From the NCBI GenBank assembly GCA_963833235.1, contig CAWHXG010000001.1, positions 1,240,001-1,304,000 on the forward strand: 64,000 bases of DNA. The letters are read 5' to 3'. Positions 15,680-24,249 of this stretch are shown one piece after another. The notes below the pieces were generated by a model. It made no database searches and was not told where the DNA came from. It saw nothing but the letters and a program-made list of their open reading frames with translations. Every line of letters begins with the position of its first letter. The stretch's first letter is position 1. The stretch comes from CAWHXG01 sp963833235. GTDB lineage: Bacteria; Pseudomonadota; Alphaproteobacteria; Rhodobacterales; Rhodobacteraceae. The position numbers were made by a program, and so were the translations under genes.

Positions 15680-16684
15680 ATGGATCAGACCCGCTTGCCT
15701 CCTGCGCCCCGCCCTTGCCCCGCCCGCCATCGCCGCCCGGCCCGGTCGTTCGGGGGGGCGGCACGTGCGGGAGCGGCGGCCTTGCTTGCCTTCGGACTGA
15801 TGCTGGCCGCCCCGGCCGCGGCCCGCGACCTGGACATCGACATCACCACCGAAGAGGGGCAGGTGAAGACCGCGCTTTCGGCGCTGGGCTTCGCGGTGGT
15901 GCCGCAGGCCTTCAATTCGCTGCTTTTCTACGAGGTGGGTCAGGACAACGATCTGGTGTTCTCCAACGGCCAGCTTGGCGGCGGGTTCAACCCCATCGCG
16001 GGCTCGCGGCTTTTCGTGGAGGGGATCGTCTCGTTCCAGCGCTATGCGCCGGAATATGCCATCGACGGGGCGGAGGACGACGACGTCGACGTGCGCTGGA
16101 GAAGCTTCGCGGGGACGGCCGGCGTGGGCTATGACTTTCCCGTCGCGCCGAACCTGGTGTTCCGCCCCATCGCCAACGTCGCCGCCGGGCGGATCACCAG
16201 CAACGCCGACGTCGATTTCGAGGATGGCGAGACGCGGGACTTCATCGCCGGCGACGGGGTGACGGCGGGCGGCTTCGGCGGCTCGCTGGCGCTGGTCTAC
16301 AAGACCCGGACGCCCGCCGAGGATGTGGACCTGCGGGCGCGGTACTCGCGGATGCTGCTGCAGCCGCTGGGCGACCGGTCGGACGTGGACGTGGATGCGG
16401 ACGTGGAGACGCTGGCCTTCCTTGGCCGGGTACGGCGCCCGATCCCGGGGCTGAAGCTTGGGGGCCGGCAGGTGCGGCAGGTCTTCGAGGCGACCTATGC
16501 GGCCTATCTGGGCGATCAGGGCGACGTTCTGGAGATCCCGTGGCTGGTGCGGATCGGCACCGGCTTCGAGCTGGACCTGAACACGACCGAGCGGTTCCGG
16601 CCGCGGCGGGTGCGGATGATGCTGCGCTACGTGAGGGGCGAGAGCTCTGGCGGGCTGTCGCTGGGGGCCGGGCTGGTCTTCTGA
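15680..16684 (+). CDS. Outer-membrane beta-barrel protein, hypothetical
   Basis: A protein of about 334 residues with an N-terminal basic segment and a hydrophobic signal (ALLAFGLMLAAPAAARD) cleaved probably after AAA. The mature sequence alternates polar and hydrophobic residues in amphipathic strands and ends in GLSLGAGLVF, with a C-terminal phenylalanine, the hallmark of outer-membrane barrels recognised by BamA. No specific family is recognised. An upstream in-frame ATG at 15644 is possible; 15680 puts the signal peptide at a more usual distance. It appears to be a single-gene unit ending at the hairpin at 16721. Confidence 0.7.
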   Translation: MDQTRLPPAPRPCPARHRRPARSFGGAARAGAAALLAFGLMLAAPAAARDLDIDITTEEGQVKTALSALGFAVVPQAFNSLLFYEVGQDNDLVFSNGQLGGGFNPIAGSRLFVEGIVSFQRYAPEYAIDGAEDDDVDVRWRSFAGTAGVGYDFPVAPNLVFRPIANVAAGRITSNADVDFEDGETRDFIAGDGVTAGGFGGSLALVYKTRTPAEDVDLRARYSRMLLQPLGDRSDVDVDADVETLAFLGRVRRPIPGLKLGGRQVRQVFEATYAAYLGDQGDVLEIPWLVRIGTGFELDLNTTERFRPRRVRMMLRYVRGESSGGLSLGAGLVF

Positions 16685-16720
16685 GGCTCTGACGGTTCCG
16701 GCGCTGTGCTGCGTGGCCAG

Positions 16721-16779
16721 GCGCGCGCCGCGCCCGAACCGCCCCACCCACCCGCCCGCGGTTCGGGCGCGGCGCGCGC
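16721..16779. terminator. 22-bp hairpin related to the one at 7455
   Basis: Arms 16721-16742 and 16758-16779 pair perfectly over 22 bp around a 15-nt C-rich loop. The central part (GCGCCCGAA then C-rich loop then TTCGGGCGC) is shared with the hairpin at 7455-7509. It sits between the stop of the outer-membrane protein gene and the stop of the convergent MFS gene, where it can serve as a bidirectional terminator. Confidence 0.7.
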
Positions 16780-16898
16780 GGGCGGGTGGCGCGGGCGCGG
16801 GTGGCGTGGGCCGTGCCGGTATGAGCCCCCGTGTCGGGCATGGCATACGCCGGCACCGAGCCGACGGGTCCGGCTGCGCCGTGCGGGGGCGGCGGGGT

Positions 16899-18164
16899 TC
16901 AGGCGGCGCGGGGGGCGATCTGGCTCGGCGCCTCGCGCACCGGCAGGTGCAGGATCGCCGACAGCGCGCCCACCCCGACGCCGACCCACCAGACGGCGGT
17001 GTAGCCGCCGGTGATGTCGTAGAGCCGCCCGCCGAGCCAGACGCCCAGGAAGCTGCCCAGCTGGTGGCTGAAGAAGACGATGCCGTAGAGCGTGCCCATG
17101 TAGCGCAGCCCCCAGATATGCGCGACGAGGCCGGAGGTGAGCGGCACGGTGGCCAGCCAGAGCGAGCCCATGGCGGCGGAGAAGACAAGCACGGTGGCCG
17201 GCGTCATGGGGGTCAGGATGAACCAGGCGGCGACGACGGTGCGCCCGGTATATATGCCCGCCAGCAGGTACTTGCGCGGGAAGTAGCGGCCGGCCCAGCC
17301 CGCCGCCAGCGTGCCCGCGATGTTGGCCACCCCGATGACCGAGATCGCGACCGCGCCGAGGGCGGAGGTGGTGGTGATGCCGAGCCCGTACAGCAGCCCG
17401 CCGGGCGCGATGGGGCCGCAGATCTCGGTCACGAAGGCCGGGAAATGCGCGGTGATGAAGCCCAGCTGGTAGCCGCAGGAGAAGAAGCCGAGGAAGATCA
17501 GCGTGAACGACGGGTCGCGTGCGGCGCGGACGAGGATGCCGCCCAGCGAGTCTTCCAGCGTGCCGCGGGGCACGGGCGCGGGCGCGCGCATGAAGGGCAG
17601 GGCCGCGAGGCTGAGGAGGATCGCCGCGGCGAAGACCACGAAGACCGATTGCCATGGCATCACGGCCAGCAGCGCCTCGGCCACGGGCGGGCCGACGATC
17701 TGCCCGGCGGAGCCCGCGGCGGTGGCGATGGCCAGCGCCATGGAGCGGTGCGCGTCGCTGGCCGCGCGGCCGACGACCGCGAGGATCACGCCGAAGCCGG
17801 TGCCGGCGATGCCGAAGCCCACGAGGACCTCGAGCATCTGGTGGGCTTCGGGCGTGACCGCGAAGGACGACAGGACGAGCCCCGCCGCGTAGAGGATCGC
17901 GCCGAGGATGATGGCGCGCCTGTCGCCCAGGCGCTCGGCGAAGGCGCCGAAGAAGGGCTGCCCGATGCCCCAGGCGAGGTTCTGGATGGCGATGGCCAGG
18001 GAAAATTCGGTGCGCAGCCAGCCGAACTCCGCGGCGATGGGCAGCTGGAACACCCCGAAGGCGGAGCGGATGCCGAAGCTGACCAGCATGATCACGCAGC
18101 CCGCGACCAGGACCGAGGTGAAGAGGCCCGGAGTTGGGCTGGCGGATGCGGTGCTGGGGCTCAT
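16899..18164 (-). CDS. MFS transporter (OFA/monocarboxylate-type)
   Basis: A 421-residue inner-membrane protein with twelve predicted helices and the major facilitator loop motif between helices 2 and 3 (GAFAERLGDRRAI). Similar roseobacter proteins are annotated as oxalate/formate antiporter-like or monocarboxylate MFS carriers. Start at 18164 (MSPSTASASP) is chosen over the longer frame to 18200 because the upstream extension looks non-conserved. It is convergent with the outer-membrane protein gene and divergent from zapE. Substrate unknown. Confidence 0.87.
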   Translation of the reverse strand: MSPSTASASPTPGLFTSVLVAGCVIMLVSFGIRSAFGVFQLPIAAEFGWLRTEFSLAIAIQNLAWGIGQPFFGAFAERLGDRRAIILGAILYAAGLVLSSFAVTPEAHQMLEVLVGFGIAGTGFGVILAVVGRAASDAHRSMALAIATAAGSAGQIVGPPVAEALLAVMPWQSVFVVFAAAILLSLAALPFMRAPAPVPRGTLEDSLGGILVRAARDPSFTLIFLGFFSCGYQLGFITAHFPAFVTEICGPIAPGGLLYGLGITTTSALGAVAISVIGVANIAGTLAAGWAGRYFPRKYLLAGIYTGRTVVAAWFILTPMTPATVLVFSAAMGSLWLATVPLTSGLVAHIWGLRYMGTLYGIVFFSHQLGSFLGVWLGGRLYDITGGYTAVWWVGVGVGALSAILHLPVREAPSQIAPRAA

Positions 18165-18328
18165 GGACGGCAGGATGGGCCGGGTTCCGCGGGGCGTCAA
18201 ACCACATCGCGTGATGGGTCGGATCAGGTCGTCCGATGCGTGGCGTCGGGGCGCGGGGCGGTGGCGGGGCGGTGGCCCGGGTGCGGCGGGGCGGTGTTCA
18301 AGGCCGGCGTGGCACGCTAGATCGGGGC

Positions 18329-19459
18329 ATGATGCACCTGGCTGATATCTACGACGCCCGCGTGGCCGACGGCAGCCTGCGCGCCGACCCCGCGCAGTCC
18401 GCAGTGCTGCCCGAATTCCAGCGCATCGCGACGGCGCTGACCGAGGCGCCGCCGAAGCGCGGGCTCTTCGGGCGGCGGGCGGCGCCCGAGCCGGTGCGCG
18501 GGCTTTACCTTTGGGGCGGGGTCGGCACCGGCAAGTCGATGCTGATGGACCTGTTCGCGGCGCACGCGCCCGCGCCGACGCGGCGGGTGCATTTCCATGC
18601 CTTCATGCAGGAGGTGCACGACGGCATGAACGCCGCCCGCAAGCGCGGGGTGGACGATGCCATCGCCCCGGTGGCGGAGGCCATCGCGGCCGAGCTGCGC
18701 TGCCTTGCCTTCGACGAGATGCAGATCACCGACATCGCCGATGCGATGATCGTCGGGCGGCTCTTCCAGCGGCTCTTCGCGGCCGGGGTGGCGGTTGTGA
18801 CCACGTCGAACCGGCCGCCGGACGACCTTTACAAGGACGGGCTGAACCGGGCGGTGTTCCTGCCCTTCATCGCGCTCATCAAGGCGCACATGACCGTCTG
18901 GAAGATCGAGGCGACGGACGATTACCGGCAGGGGCGGCTGGCCGACGTGCAGACCTATTTCTGCCCGGCGGATGCCGAGGCGCGTGCCGCGATCGACGCG
19001 ATCTGGGCCGGGCTGACCGGCGCCGAGGGGGAGCCAGAGGCCCGGACGGAGGCGCGGCTGGCGGGCCTCGACCGCGGCGTGGCGCTGGAGCGGGATGCCG
19101 GGCTGGTGCTGCGGATCAAGGGCCGCGAGGTGATGCTGCCGCGGTTCCGCAACGGCGTGGCGCGCGTGTCGTTCTGGGATCTGTGCGGCGCGGCCCTGGG
19201 CCCGGCGGATTACCTGGCGGTGGCGCAGGCGGTGCGGGTGCTGATCCTTGAGGGCGTGCCGCAGATGGACCAGTCGAACTTCAACGCGGCGCGGCGCTTC
19301 GTGACGCTGGTCGATGCGCTCTACGAGGCGGGCGTGCGGCTGGTGATCAGCGCGGCGGAAGAGCCGGAGCGGCTGTATCTGGAGGGCGCCGGCAGCTTCG
19401 AGTTCGAGCGCACGGCGAGCCGGCTGCGCGAGATGCAGGGGAGCGGCTGGTGCGGCTAG
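18329..19459 (+). CDS. zapE: Cell division protein ZapE (AFG1-like ATPase)
   Basis: A 376-residue AFG1-family ATPase. Walker A is LWGGVGTGKSMLMD and Walker B is CLAFDEMQITDIADAM, followed by VVTTSNRPPDDLYKDGLNR, the sensor/arginine region conserved in ZapE. In Escherichia coli ZapE binds FtsZ and affects Z-ring stability under stress; mitochondrial homologues act in respiratory-complex quality control. A tandem ATG ATG opens the gene at 18329. It is a single gene between a divergent MFS gene and a convergent folC. Confidence 0.93.
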   Translation: MMHLADIYDARVADGSLRADPAQSAVLPEFQRIATALTEAPPKRGLFGRRAAPEPVRGLYLWGGVGTGKSMLMDLFAAHAPAPTRRVHFHAFMQEVHDGMNAARKRGVDDAIAPVAEAIAAELRCLAFDEMQITDIADAMIVGRLFQRLFAAGVAVVTTSNRPPDDLYKDGLNRAVFLPFIALIKAHMTVWKIEATDDYRQGRLADVQTYFCPADAEARAAIDAIWAGLTGAEGEPEARTEARLAGLDRGVALERDAGLVLRIKGREVMLPRFRNGVARVSFWDLCGAALGPADYLAVAQAVRVLILEGVPQMDQSNFNAARRFVTLVDALYEAGVRLVISAAEEPERLYLEGAGSFEFERTASRLREMQGSGWCG

Positions 19460-19693
19460 GGCCCAGGTTTTCGCGGTCAGCCGCGGCGGGCGCGGACCGG
19501 GCCGAGCAGGTGCCGGGGCGCCCAGCAGCAGCGGCGCGCCGGCCGGCAGCGGGATGGCCGGCATCGGCGGCGCCGGCGGTGCCGAGGAGATCGTGTGGCG
19601 AGGATTGTGCCAACGGAACCGTGAAGCCAGCCCGGGGGTCCAGGCCTGCGCCCCGGCTTTTCGGCATGGCGGGCGGGGCGGGTCGGCGGCCGT
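19460..19693. other. Intergenic gap between zapE and folC
   Basis: A 234-bp GC-rich spacer between two converging genes. It has several short inverted repeats (for example around GGCGGCGCCGGCGG) but no U-tract terminator and no believable reading frame. Confidence 0.4.
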
Positions 19694-21052
19694 TCAGGCG
19701 TCGCGCAGGACGGACCCGGCAAGATAGAGCGATCCGCAGACGAGGATGCGCGCCCGGGGGGCTTCGGCAGCTATGGCGGCGATTGCGGCGGCGACGTCTT
19801 GGGCCGTGGCTGCCGCGATCCCTTCGGTCGCGGCGGCGGCGGCGGTCTCCGATGCCGGCAGGGTTGCCTGGGCCTCGGGGATGTCGACCGCGTGCAGGCG
19901 GGCGAGATGTGGGGCGAGCGGGCGCAGGTAGCCGCCCACGTCCTTGGTGTTGAGCATGCCGCAGACGGCATGGGTCGGTCGCGGCGGCATCGCGGCGAGC
20001 GTCGCGGCGATGGCCTGGCCCGCGGCCGGATTGTGCCCGCCGTCCAGCCAGATCTCGGCCTCCGGCGCCAGCGCGTTCCAGGCCGTGCCGGTCAGCCGCT
20101 GCATCCGGGCGGGCCAGTGCGCCTGCGTCATGGCGGCTTCCAGCACCGGCTCCTCCGCCACGCCCAGATGCCGCAGGGCGGCGATGGCAGCACCCGCATT
20201 GACGATCTGGTGCGGGCCGCGCAGGCGGGGCAGCGGCAGGTCGGCGAGGCCGGTCTCGTCCTGGAAGATCAGGCGCCCGGCCTCCTCCCAGACGTGCCAG
20301 TGCTGGCCGTGTGCGAGGAGCGGTGCGCCTAGGCGGGCGGCGCGGGCCTCGATCACCTCGAGCGCCGCGTCCTGCTGGGGGCCGACGATGCAGGGCACGC
20401 CGCGCTTCAGGATGCCGGCCTTCTCGCCCGCGATCTCGGCCACGGTATCGCCCAGGTATTGCTGGTGATCCAGGTCGACCGGGGTGATCACCGTCAGGCG
20501 CGGCGCGTCGACCACGTTGGTGGCGTCGAGCCGCCCGCCCAGCCCCACCTCGAGCAGGGTCCAGTCGGCCGGCGTTCGGGCGAAGGCCAGCAAGGCGGCG
20601 GCGGTGGTGATCTCGAAATAGGTGATCGGGTCGGGGCCGTTCGCGGCGAGGCATTCGTCCAGCAGGGCGGCCAGCACCGGCTCGGCGATCGGGCCGTCCG
20701 GCAGGCGGATGCGCTCGTGGAAGCGCACCAGATGCGGGGAGGTATAGGCGTGGCAGCGGCCGCCCGCCGCCTCCAGCCCGGCGCGGATCATCGCCTGGGT
20801 CGATCCCTTGCCGTTGGTGCCCGCCACGTGGATCACCGGCGGCAGGCGGCGTTCGGGATGGTCGAGGGCGGCGAGCAGGCGGAGCAGGCGGCCGAGGCTG
20901 AGGTCGATGATCTTGGGGTGCAGCGCCATCATCCGCGCCAGCAGCGCATCGGTGCCGGCCGGACCTTCCGAAGGTTCGGGGACTTGCGCGAGGGGCCGGA
21001 GGGCGGCGTGGCCCTCTTCCGCCGGCGCGGTGGCGGCGCCGCCTCGGGTCAT
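19694..21052 (-). CDS. folC: Dihydrofolate/folylpolyglutamate synthase FolC
   Basis: A 452-residue cytoplasmic ligase that joins glutamate to dihydropteroate and extends polyglutamate tails on folates. The Mur-ligase-type P-loop VAGTNGKGST is near residue 54, with YTSPHLVRFHERI and the NTKDVGG C-terminal segment typical of FolC. The start codon overlaps the accD stop by 4 bp (ATGA), the usual accD-folC coupling of proteobacteria. The first 35 residues are alanine/proline-rich and less conserved, so an internal start is possible. Confidence 0.94.
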   Translation of the reverse strand: MTRGGAATAPAEEGHAALRPLAQVPEPSEGPAGTDALLARMMALHPKIIDLSLGRLLRLLAALDHPERRLPPVIHVAGTNGKGSTQAMIRAGLEAAGGRCHAYTSPHLVRFHERIRLPDGPIAEPVLAALLDECLAANGPDPITYFEITTAAALLAFARTPADWTLLEVGLGGRLDATNVVDAPRLTVITPVDLDHQQYLGDTVAEIAGEKAGILKRGVPCIVGPQQDAALEVIEARAARLGAPLLAHGQHWHVWEEAGRLIFQDETGLADLPLPRLRGPHQIVNAGAAIAALRHLGVAEEPVLEAAMTQAHWPARMQRLTGTAWNALAPEAEIWLDGGHNPAAGQAIAATLAAMPPRPTHAVCGMLNTKDVGGYLRPLAPHLARLHAVDIPEAQATLPASETAAAAATEGIAAATAQDVAAAIAAIAAEAPRARILVCGSLYLAGSVLRDA

Positions 21053-22062
21053 GCCCCGGTGCCCCGCCGGCCCGCCGCCTTCGCCTTTGCCGACAGCGCC
21101 ATGCCCGCGGGTTTGCCGGGCCCGAGGGCCGGGGCGGGCGGCGGATCCGGCGCGGGGTCGTCGGCCGGGCTGGTCATCACGCCCGGCGGCGGCAGCTCTC
21201 CGGCGATGGCCGGTGACAGGCCCATCAGCATCCGCGAGATGGAGATCAGCTCGCCGCGCAGGTCCGCCCGCGCGGTGACGCGGTCGAGCATCCCGTGCTC
21301 CAGCAGGTACTCGGCGCGCTGGAATCCCTCGGGCAGCTTCTCGCGGATGGTCTGCTCGATCACGCGGGGGCCGGCGAAGCAGATCAGCGCGCCGGGCTCG
21401 GCGATCTGCACGTCGCCCAGCATCGCGTAGCTGGCGGTGACGCCGCCGGTGGTGGGATGGGTCAGCACCACGATGTAGGGCAGGCGGGCCTCGTTCATCA
21501 TCTGCACGGCGACGGTGGTGCGCGGCATCTGCATGAGCGACAGGATGCCCTCCTGCATCCGCGCGCCCCCGGCGGCGGCGAAGAGGATCAGCGGGCAGCC
21601 GCGATCCACCGCGCGGGTGGCGGCGGCGACGATGGCATTGCCCACGTGGATGCCCATGGAGCCGGCCATGAAGGCGAAATCCTGCGCAGCGGCGACCACC
21701 GGCGTGCGCCCGATCTCGCCCTCGGCCACCAGCATCGCCTCGGCCTCGCCGGTGGCGCGCTGGGCGGCGCGCAGCCGCTCGGGGTAGCGTTTCTGGTCGC
21801 GGAACCCCAGCGGATCGGCGACCGCGGCGGGCACCTCGATCAGCCGGAAGACGCCGGCGTCGAAGAGCGCGGTGAAGCGGTCGCGCGGGGCGATTGCCAT
21901 GTGGAAGCCGCAATTGGTGCAGACGTTGAGGCTGTTGGCGAGCTCGCGGTGGAACAGCATCGTTCCGCACTCGTCGCATTTCGTCCACAGGTTCTCGGGC
22001 ATCTCGCGGCGCGAGAAGAGCGAGTTGATCTTCGGGCGGACGTAGTTGGAGATCCAGTTCAT
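21049..22062 (-). CDS. accD: Acetyl-CoA carboxylase carboxyltransferase subunit beta
   Basis: A 337-residue subunit of acetyl-CoA carboxylase, which makes malonyl-CoA for fatty acid synthesis. The N-terminal zinc ribbon is intact (CDECG and CTNCG), followed by the crotonase-like carboxyltransferase core with AAAGGARMQEGILSLMQM and GGVTASYAMLGD. The last 60 residues form a proline/alanine-rich tail longer than in Escherichia coli. It partners with accA, not in the window. folC overlaps its 3' end. Confidence 0.96.
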   Translation of the reverse strand: MNWISNYVRPKINSLFSRREMPENLWTKCDECGTMLFHRELANSLNVCTNCGFHMAIAPRDRFTALFDAGVFRLIEVPAAVADPLGFRDQKRYPERLRAAQRATGEAEAMLVAEGEIGRTPVVAAAQDFAFMAGSMGIHVGNAIVAAATRAVDRGCPLILFAAAGGARMQEGILSLMQMPRTTVAVQMMNEARLPYIVVLTHPTTGGVTASYAMLGDVQIAEPGALICFAGPRVIEQTIREKLPEGFQRAEYLLEHGMLDRVTARADLRGELISISRMLMGLSPAIAGELPPPGVMTSPADDPAPDPPPAPALGPGKPAGMALSAKAKAAGRRGTGA

Positions 22063-22107
22063 CGGGGGCCTTCGGCTGGTTGGGGCCGGGATAAGCGGCC
22101 CGCGCGG

Positions 22108-23007
22108 CTATTGCAATCGACGCGGCAGGAGCCGGCGCAGGAGCAGCCAGATCGCCACCAGCGGCAACGCGTCGAGGAGCGCCAGCCCCGGCGACACGGC
22201 GACCTCGGCGATGTCGTAGGGCGTGACCCAGCGGGCGAGGCCGGTGATGGTGCCGGAGGTGGCCAGCACCGTGACCGCCAGCATGTTGTTGGCGAAGTGG
22301 ACCCCCCAGGCGGCCCCGATGCCGCCGGTACGGGCGGTGAGATCGGCGGCGATGAGCCCGAAGAGCGTCGCCGCGGCAACGGCATAGGGGGCCGCGGCGC
22401 CCATGCGCGCGGGGTCGAGATGCAGCGCGCCGAAGAGAAGCGCGGGCAGGCCGAGCCAGATCGCGCGAGCCCAGGGTGCCGGGCCGAGGCGGGCGGCCAG
22501 CTGCCGCTGCAGGTAGCCGCGGAAAAGCAGCTCTTCGGCAAGGGTCTGCACGCCGAGGGCGAGGCAGGCCAGCGGCAGCAGCGCCAGCCAGAGCCCGGCC
22601 GGCAGGTTGCGCTGCGGCGGCGCGGCCCCGAACAACGCGATGAGCAGGGCGGGCAGGCCGAGGACCGCGACGGTGACGAGCGCGGCGATCGCGAAGTCAT
22701 GGGCCAGATACGCCCGCGGCCCGGCGAGGCCCGGCCCGGTACGGCGATGCAGCAGCCGGTGGACGGCGTATGTGGCGAGGGCCAGCGGCACGAAGGTGGC
22801 CATCAGGATGAGCACCGTGCGCGGCGTCGAAGCGACGGAGAGCGAGGCCATCAGGTTGCCGAGCGCCGCGCGCCCAGCAAGCAGCGCGTAGCCGGCGAAG
22901 CCGAGCGTGTTCAGCCCGATGTAGAGCCCTGAGATCAGCCCCACGCCCAGAAGGATCCGCCAGAGCTGCGGCGGCGCGGCGGGGCCGGGCGGACGGGGGT
23001 TTACCAT
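22108..23007 (-). CDS. CPBP family intramembrane glutamic endopeptidase
   Basis: A 299-residue membrane protein with about eight helices and the CPBP (CAAX protease and bacteriocin-processing, Abi) motifs: ETLA-type EELLFRGYLQRQL containing the catalytic EE-x3-R, and later FGALHLD plus HFANN. Such proteins are membrane metal-independent or glutamic proteases with roles in prenyl-protein processing or bacteriocin immunity. The start at 23007 gives a short cytoplasmic N-terminus. It is upstream of accD by 45 bp and may share its transcript. The substrate is unknown. Confidence 0.85.
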   Translation of the reverse strand: MVNPRPPGPAAPPQLWRILLGVGLISGLYIGLNTLGFAGYALLAGRAALGNLMASLSVASTPRTVLILMATFVPLALATYAVHRLLHRRTGPGLAGPRAYLAHDFAIAALVTVAVLGLPALLIALFGAAPPQRNLPAGLWLALLPLACLALGVQTLAEELLFRGYLQRQLAARLGPAPWARAIWLGLPALLFGALHLDPARMGAAAPYAVAAATLFGLIAADLTARTGGIGAAWGVHFANNMLAVTVLATSGTITGLARWVTPYDIAEVAVSPGLALLDALPLVAIWLLLRRLLPRRLQ

Positions 23008-23139
23008 ATCCACATTGGGCCTTTGGTTAAAATCCTTGGCATTGCGTATCCCGTCTTCACGCCTTGGTGGCGATTTTGACCTAACCCGAACCCGCCGGAT
23101 TTCGCACCCCACGCGGCCTGGCAAACGGAGACAGATTTT

Positions 23140-23814
23140 ATGCGCCGTACATTCATAGCCTTCGCGCTTGCCGCCATGACCGCCCTGCCCGCGGCCGCCG
23201 CCACCGTCACCTCCGGTCCCGCGACCTTCGAGAGCAAACTGGGCGAGGTCCGCTACAAGGGTCTGGAGCGCGGCAACACCAACATCTACCTCGGCGAAGA
23301 CGGGCTGGGCTCGACCGGCGTGCGCTCGGAGGCCGCGGTGCGCTATGCCGAAGGGGCGAACGACTTCACCTTCACTTTCGACGCGGCCCTCGGCAAGCTT
23401 CAGACGATGATCGGCGGCAAGACCCTGAGCTACGATCTGGGAAGCAGCTTCGCCTCGGCCAACCAGCTCGAGATCAACATCCGCAACAATGCCAGGAAGA
23501 GCGGCGGCAACATCGCGCTGACGAACTTCGTGGTCAATGGAGAGAGCGTGGCCGACAGCTTCTTCGCCACGCCGAACCCCGAGAACAAGCTTTTCACGGT
23601 CGGCGACTTCGGCGTGAAGAACCTGCTGACGATCACCGGCACGCTGCTGAGCATCGGCCTGGCCAACGGCTTCGACGGCGAGAACGCCAAGATCAACATC
23701 AAGGCGGGCGTCGCACCCGTGGCCGCCGTGCCGCTGCCAGCCGCGTTGCCGCTGCTGGGCGCGGGCCTCGCCGCCCTCGCCTTTGCCGGGCGCCGCCGCC
23801 GCAAGGCCGCCTGA
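23140..23814 (+). CDS. VPLPA-CTERM sorting domain protein
   Basis: A 224-residue secreted protein. It has an N-terminal signal peptide (MRRTFIAFALAAMTALPAAA) and a C-terminal VPLPAALPLLGAGLAALAF helix followed by RRRRKAA: the VPLPA-CTERM tripartite signal recognised by exosortase/rhombosortase-like systems of Rhodobacteraceae. The middle is a beta-rich domain with many aspartates and asparagines, probably an extracellular or surface-bound protein. The stop lies in a tandem GCCTGA repeat, giving three in-frame stops. Two hairpins follow. Sorting enzymes are not encoded nearby. Confidence 0.88.
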   Translation: MRRTFIAFALAAMTALPAAAATVTSGPATFESKLGEVRYKGLERGNTNIYLGEDGLGSTGVRSEAAVRYAEGANDFTFTFDAALGKLQTMIGGKTLSYDLGSSFASANQLEINIRNNARKSGGNIALTNFVVNGESVADSFFATPNPENKLFTVGDFGVKNLLTITGTLLSIGLANGFDGENAKINIKAGVAPVAAVPLPAALPLLGAGLAALAFAGRRRRKAA

Positions 23815-23844
23815 GCCTGAGCCTGAGCCGGATCCGGATCCGGC
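23812..23844. repeat. Triple in-frame stop repeat and 18-bp palindrome
   Basis: The VPLPA-CTERM gene ends in three tandem GCCTGA units, so three TGA codons occur in the same frame at two-codon spacing. Immediately after is the perfect palindrome GCCGGATCCGGATCCGGC (23827-23844). Confidence 0.6.
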
Positions 23845-23876
23845 GGCCGGTCCTCCCCCGGTCGCTGGAGGCGAGA

Positions 23877-23910
23877 GGCGGAGGGGCGTGCGACGCACGC
23901 TGCCTCCGCC
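23877..23910. terminator. Nested perfect hairpin downstream of the VPLPA-CTERM gene
   Basis: GGCGGAGG (23877-23884) pairs with CCTCCGCC (23903-23910), and inside it GCGTGCG (23886-23892) pairs with CGCACGC (23894-23900). The hairpin is strong but lacks a T-run, so it may protect the 3' end or pause polymerase ahead of the terminator at 23928. Confidence 0.5.
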
Positions 23911-23927
23911 GACTTGCCGCAGGACGG

Positions 23928-23953
23928 GGCCGCCTTCGGGTGGCCTCTTTCTT
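23928..23953 (+). terminator. Intrinsic terminator with UUCG tetraloop
   Basis: A 7-bp stem GGCCGCC/GGTGGCC (one G-U pair) closed by a C-UUCG-G tetraloop is followed by TCTTTCTT. This is the clearest Rho-independent terminator in the window and ends plus-strand transcription from the VPLPA-CTERM gene about 115 bp after its stop. Confidence 0.75.
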
Positions 23954-24249
23954 GTGGGGGCAGTGCGAATGGGCCGCACGGGTCGGCACCTTCGCGGTTA
24001 CCCCCTTCGGCAATGGGCGCCGCCGCACCGGCTTGACCCTCTGGTGCGGGCTTTGCCGCAGCCGCTTTCGCGAACGGGCGCCGCCTTGCCGGCCCGACGG
24101 CGTGGCCCGCACCCGGCCATGGCCCCTTTGGCGCGGGGGGCGCCGCCATGCCGCTTCACGAGCAGGCGGCCGGGGGGCACACGGCGCGGGTGCTTGCGCG
24201 GCCCGGGCGGCTTGCCTATGCCGGGCGGGCCTGAAACGCGGAGGACCCC

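Larger units (their letters stand above)
23815..24249. other. 435-bp intergenic region before ilvD
   Basis: After the palindrome, nested hairpin and terminator (listed separately), the remaining 300 bp up to ilvD are GC-rich with no recognisable gene; translated frames are arginine/proline-rich noise. The ilvD promoter should be here. I see no leader-peptide attenuator with a run of branched-chain codons. Confidence 0.5.

Noticed and set aside
24000..24249. Attenuator or riboswitch in front of ilvD
   Set aside because: No short leader frame with clustered branched-chain codons and no terminator/antiterminator pair could be found by eye.
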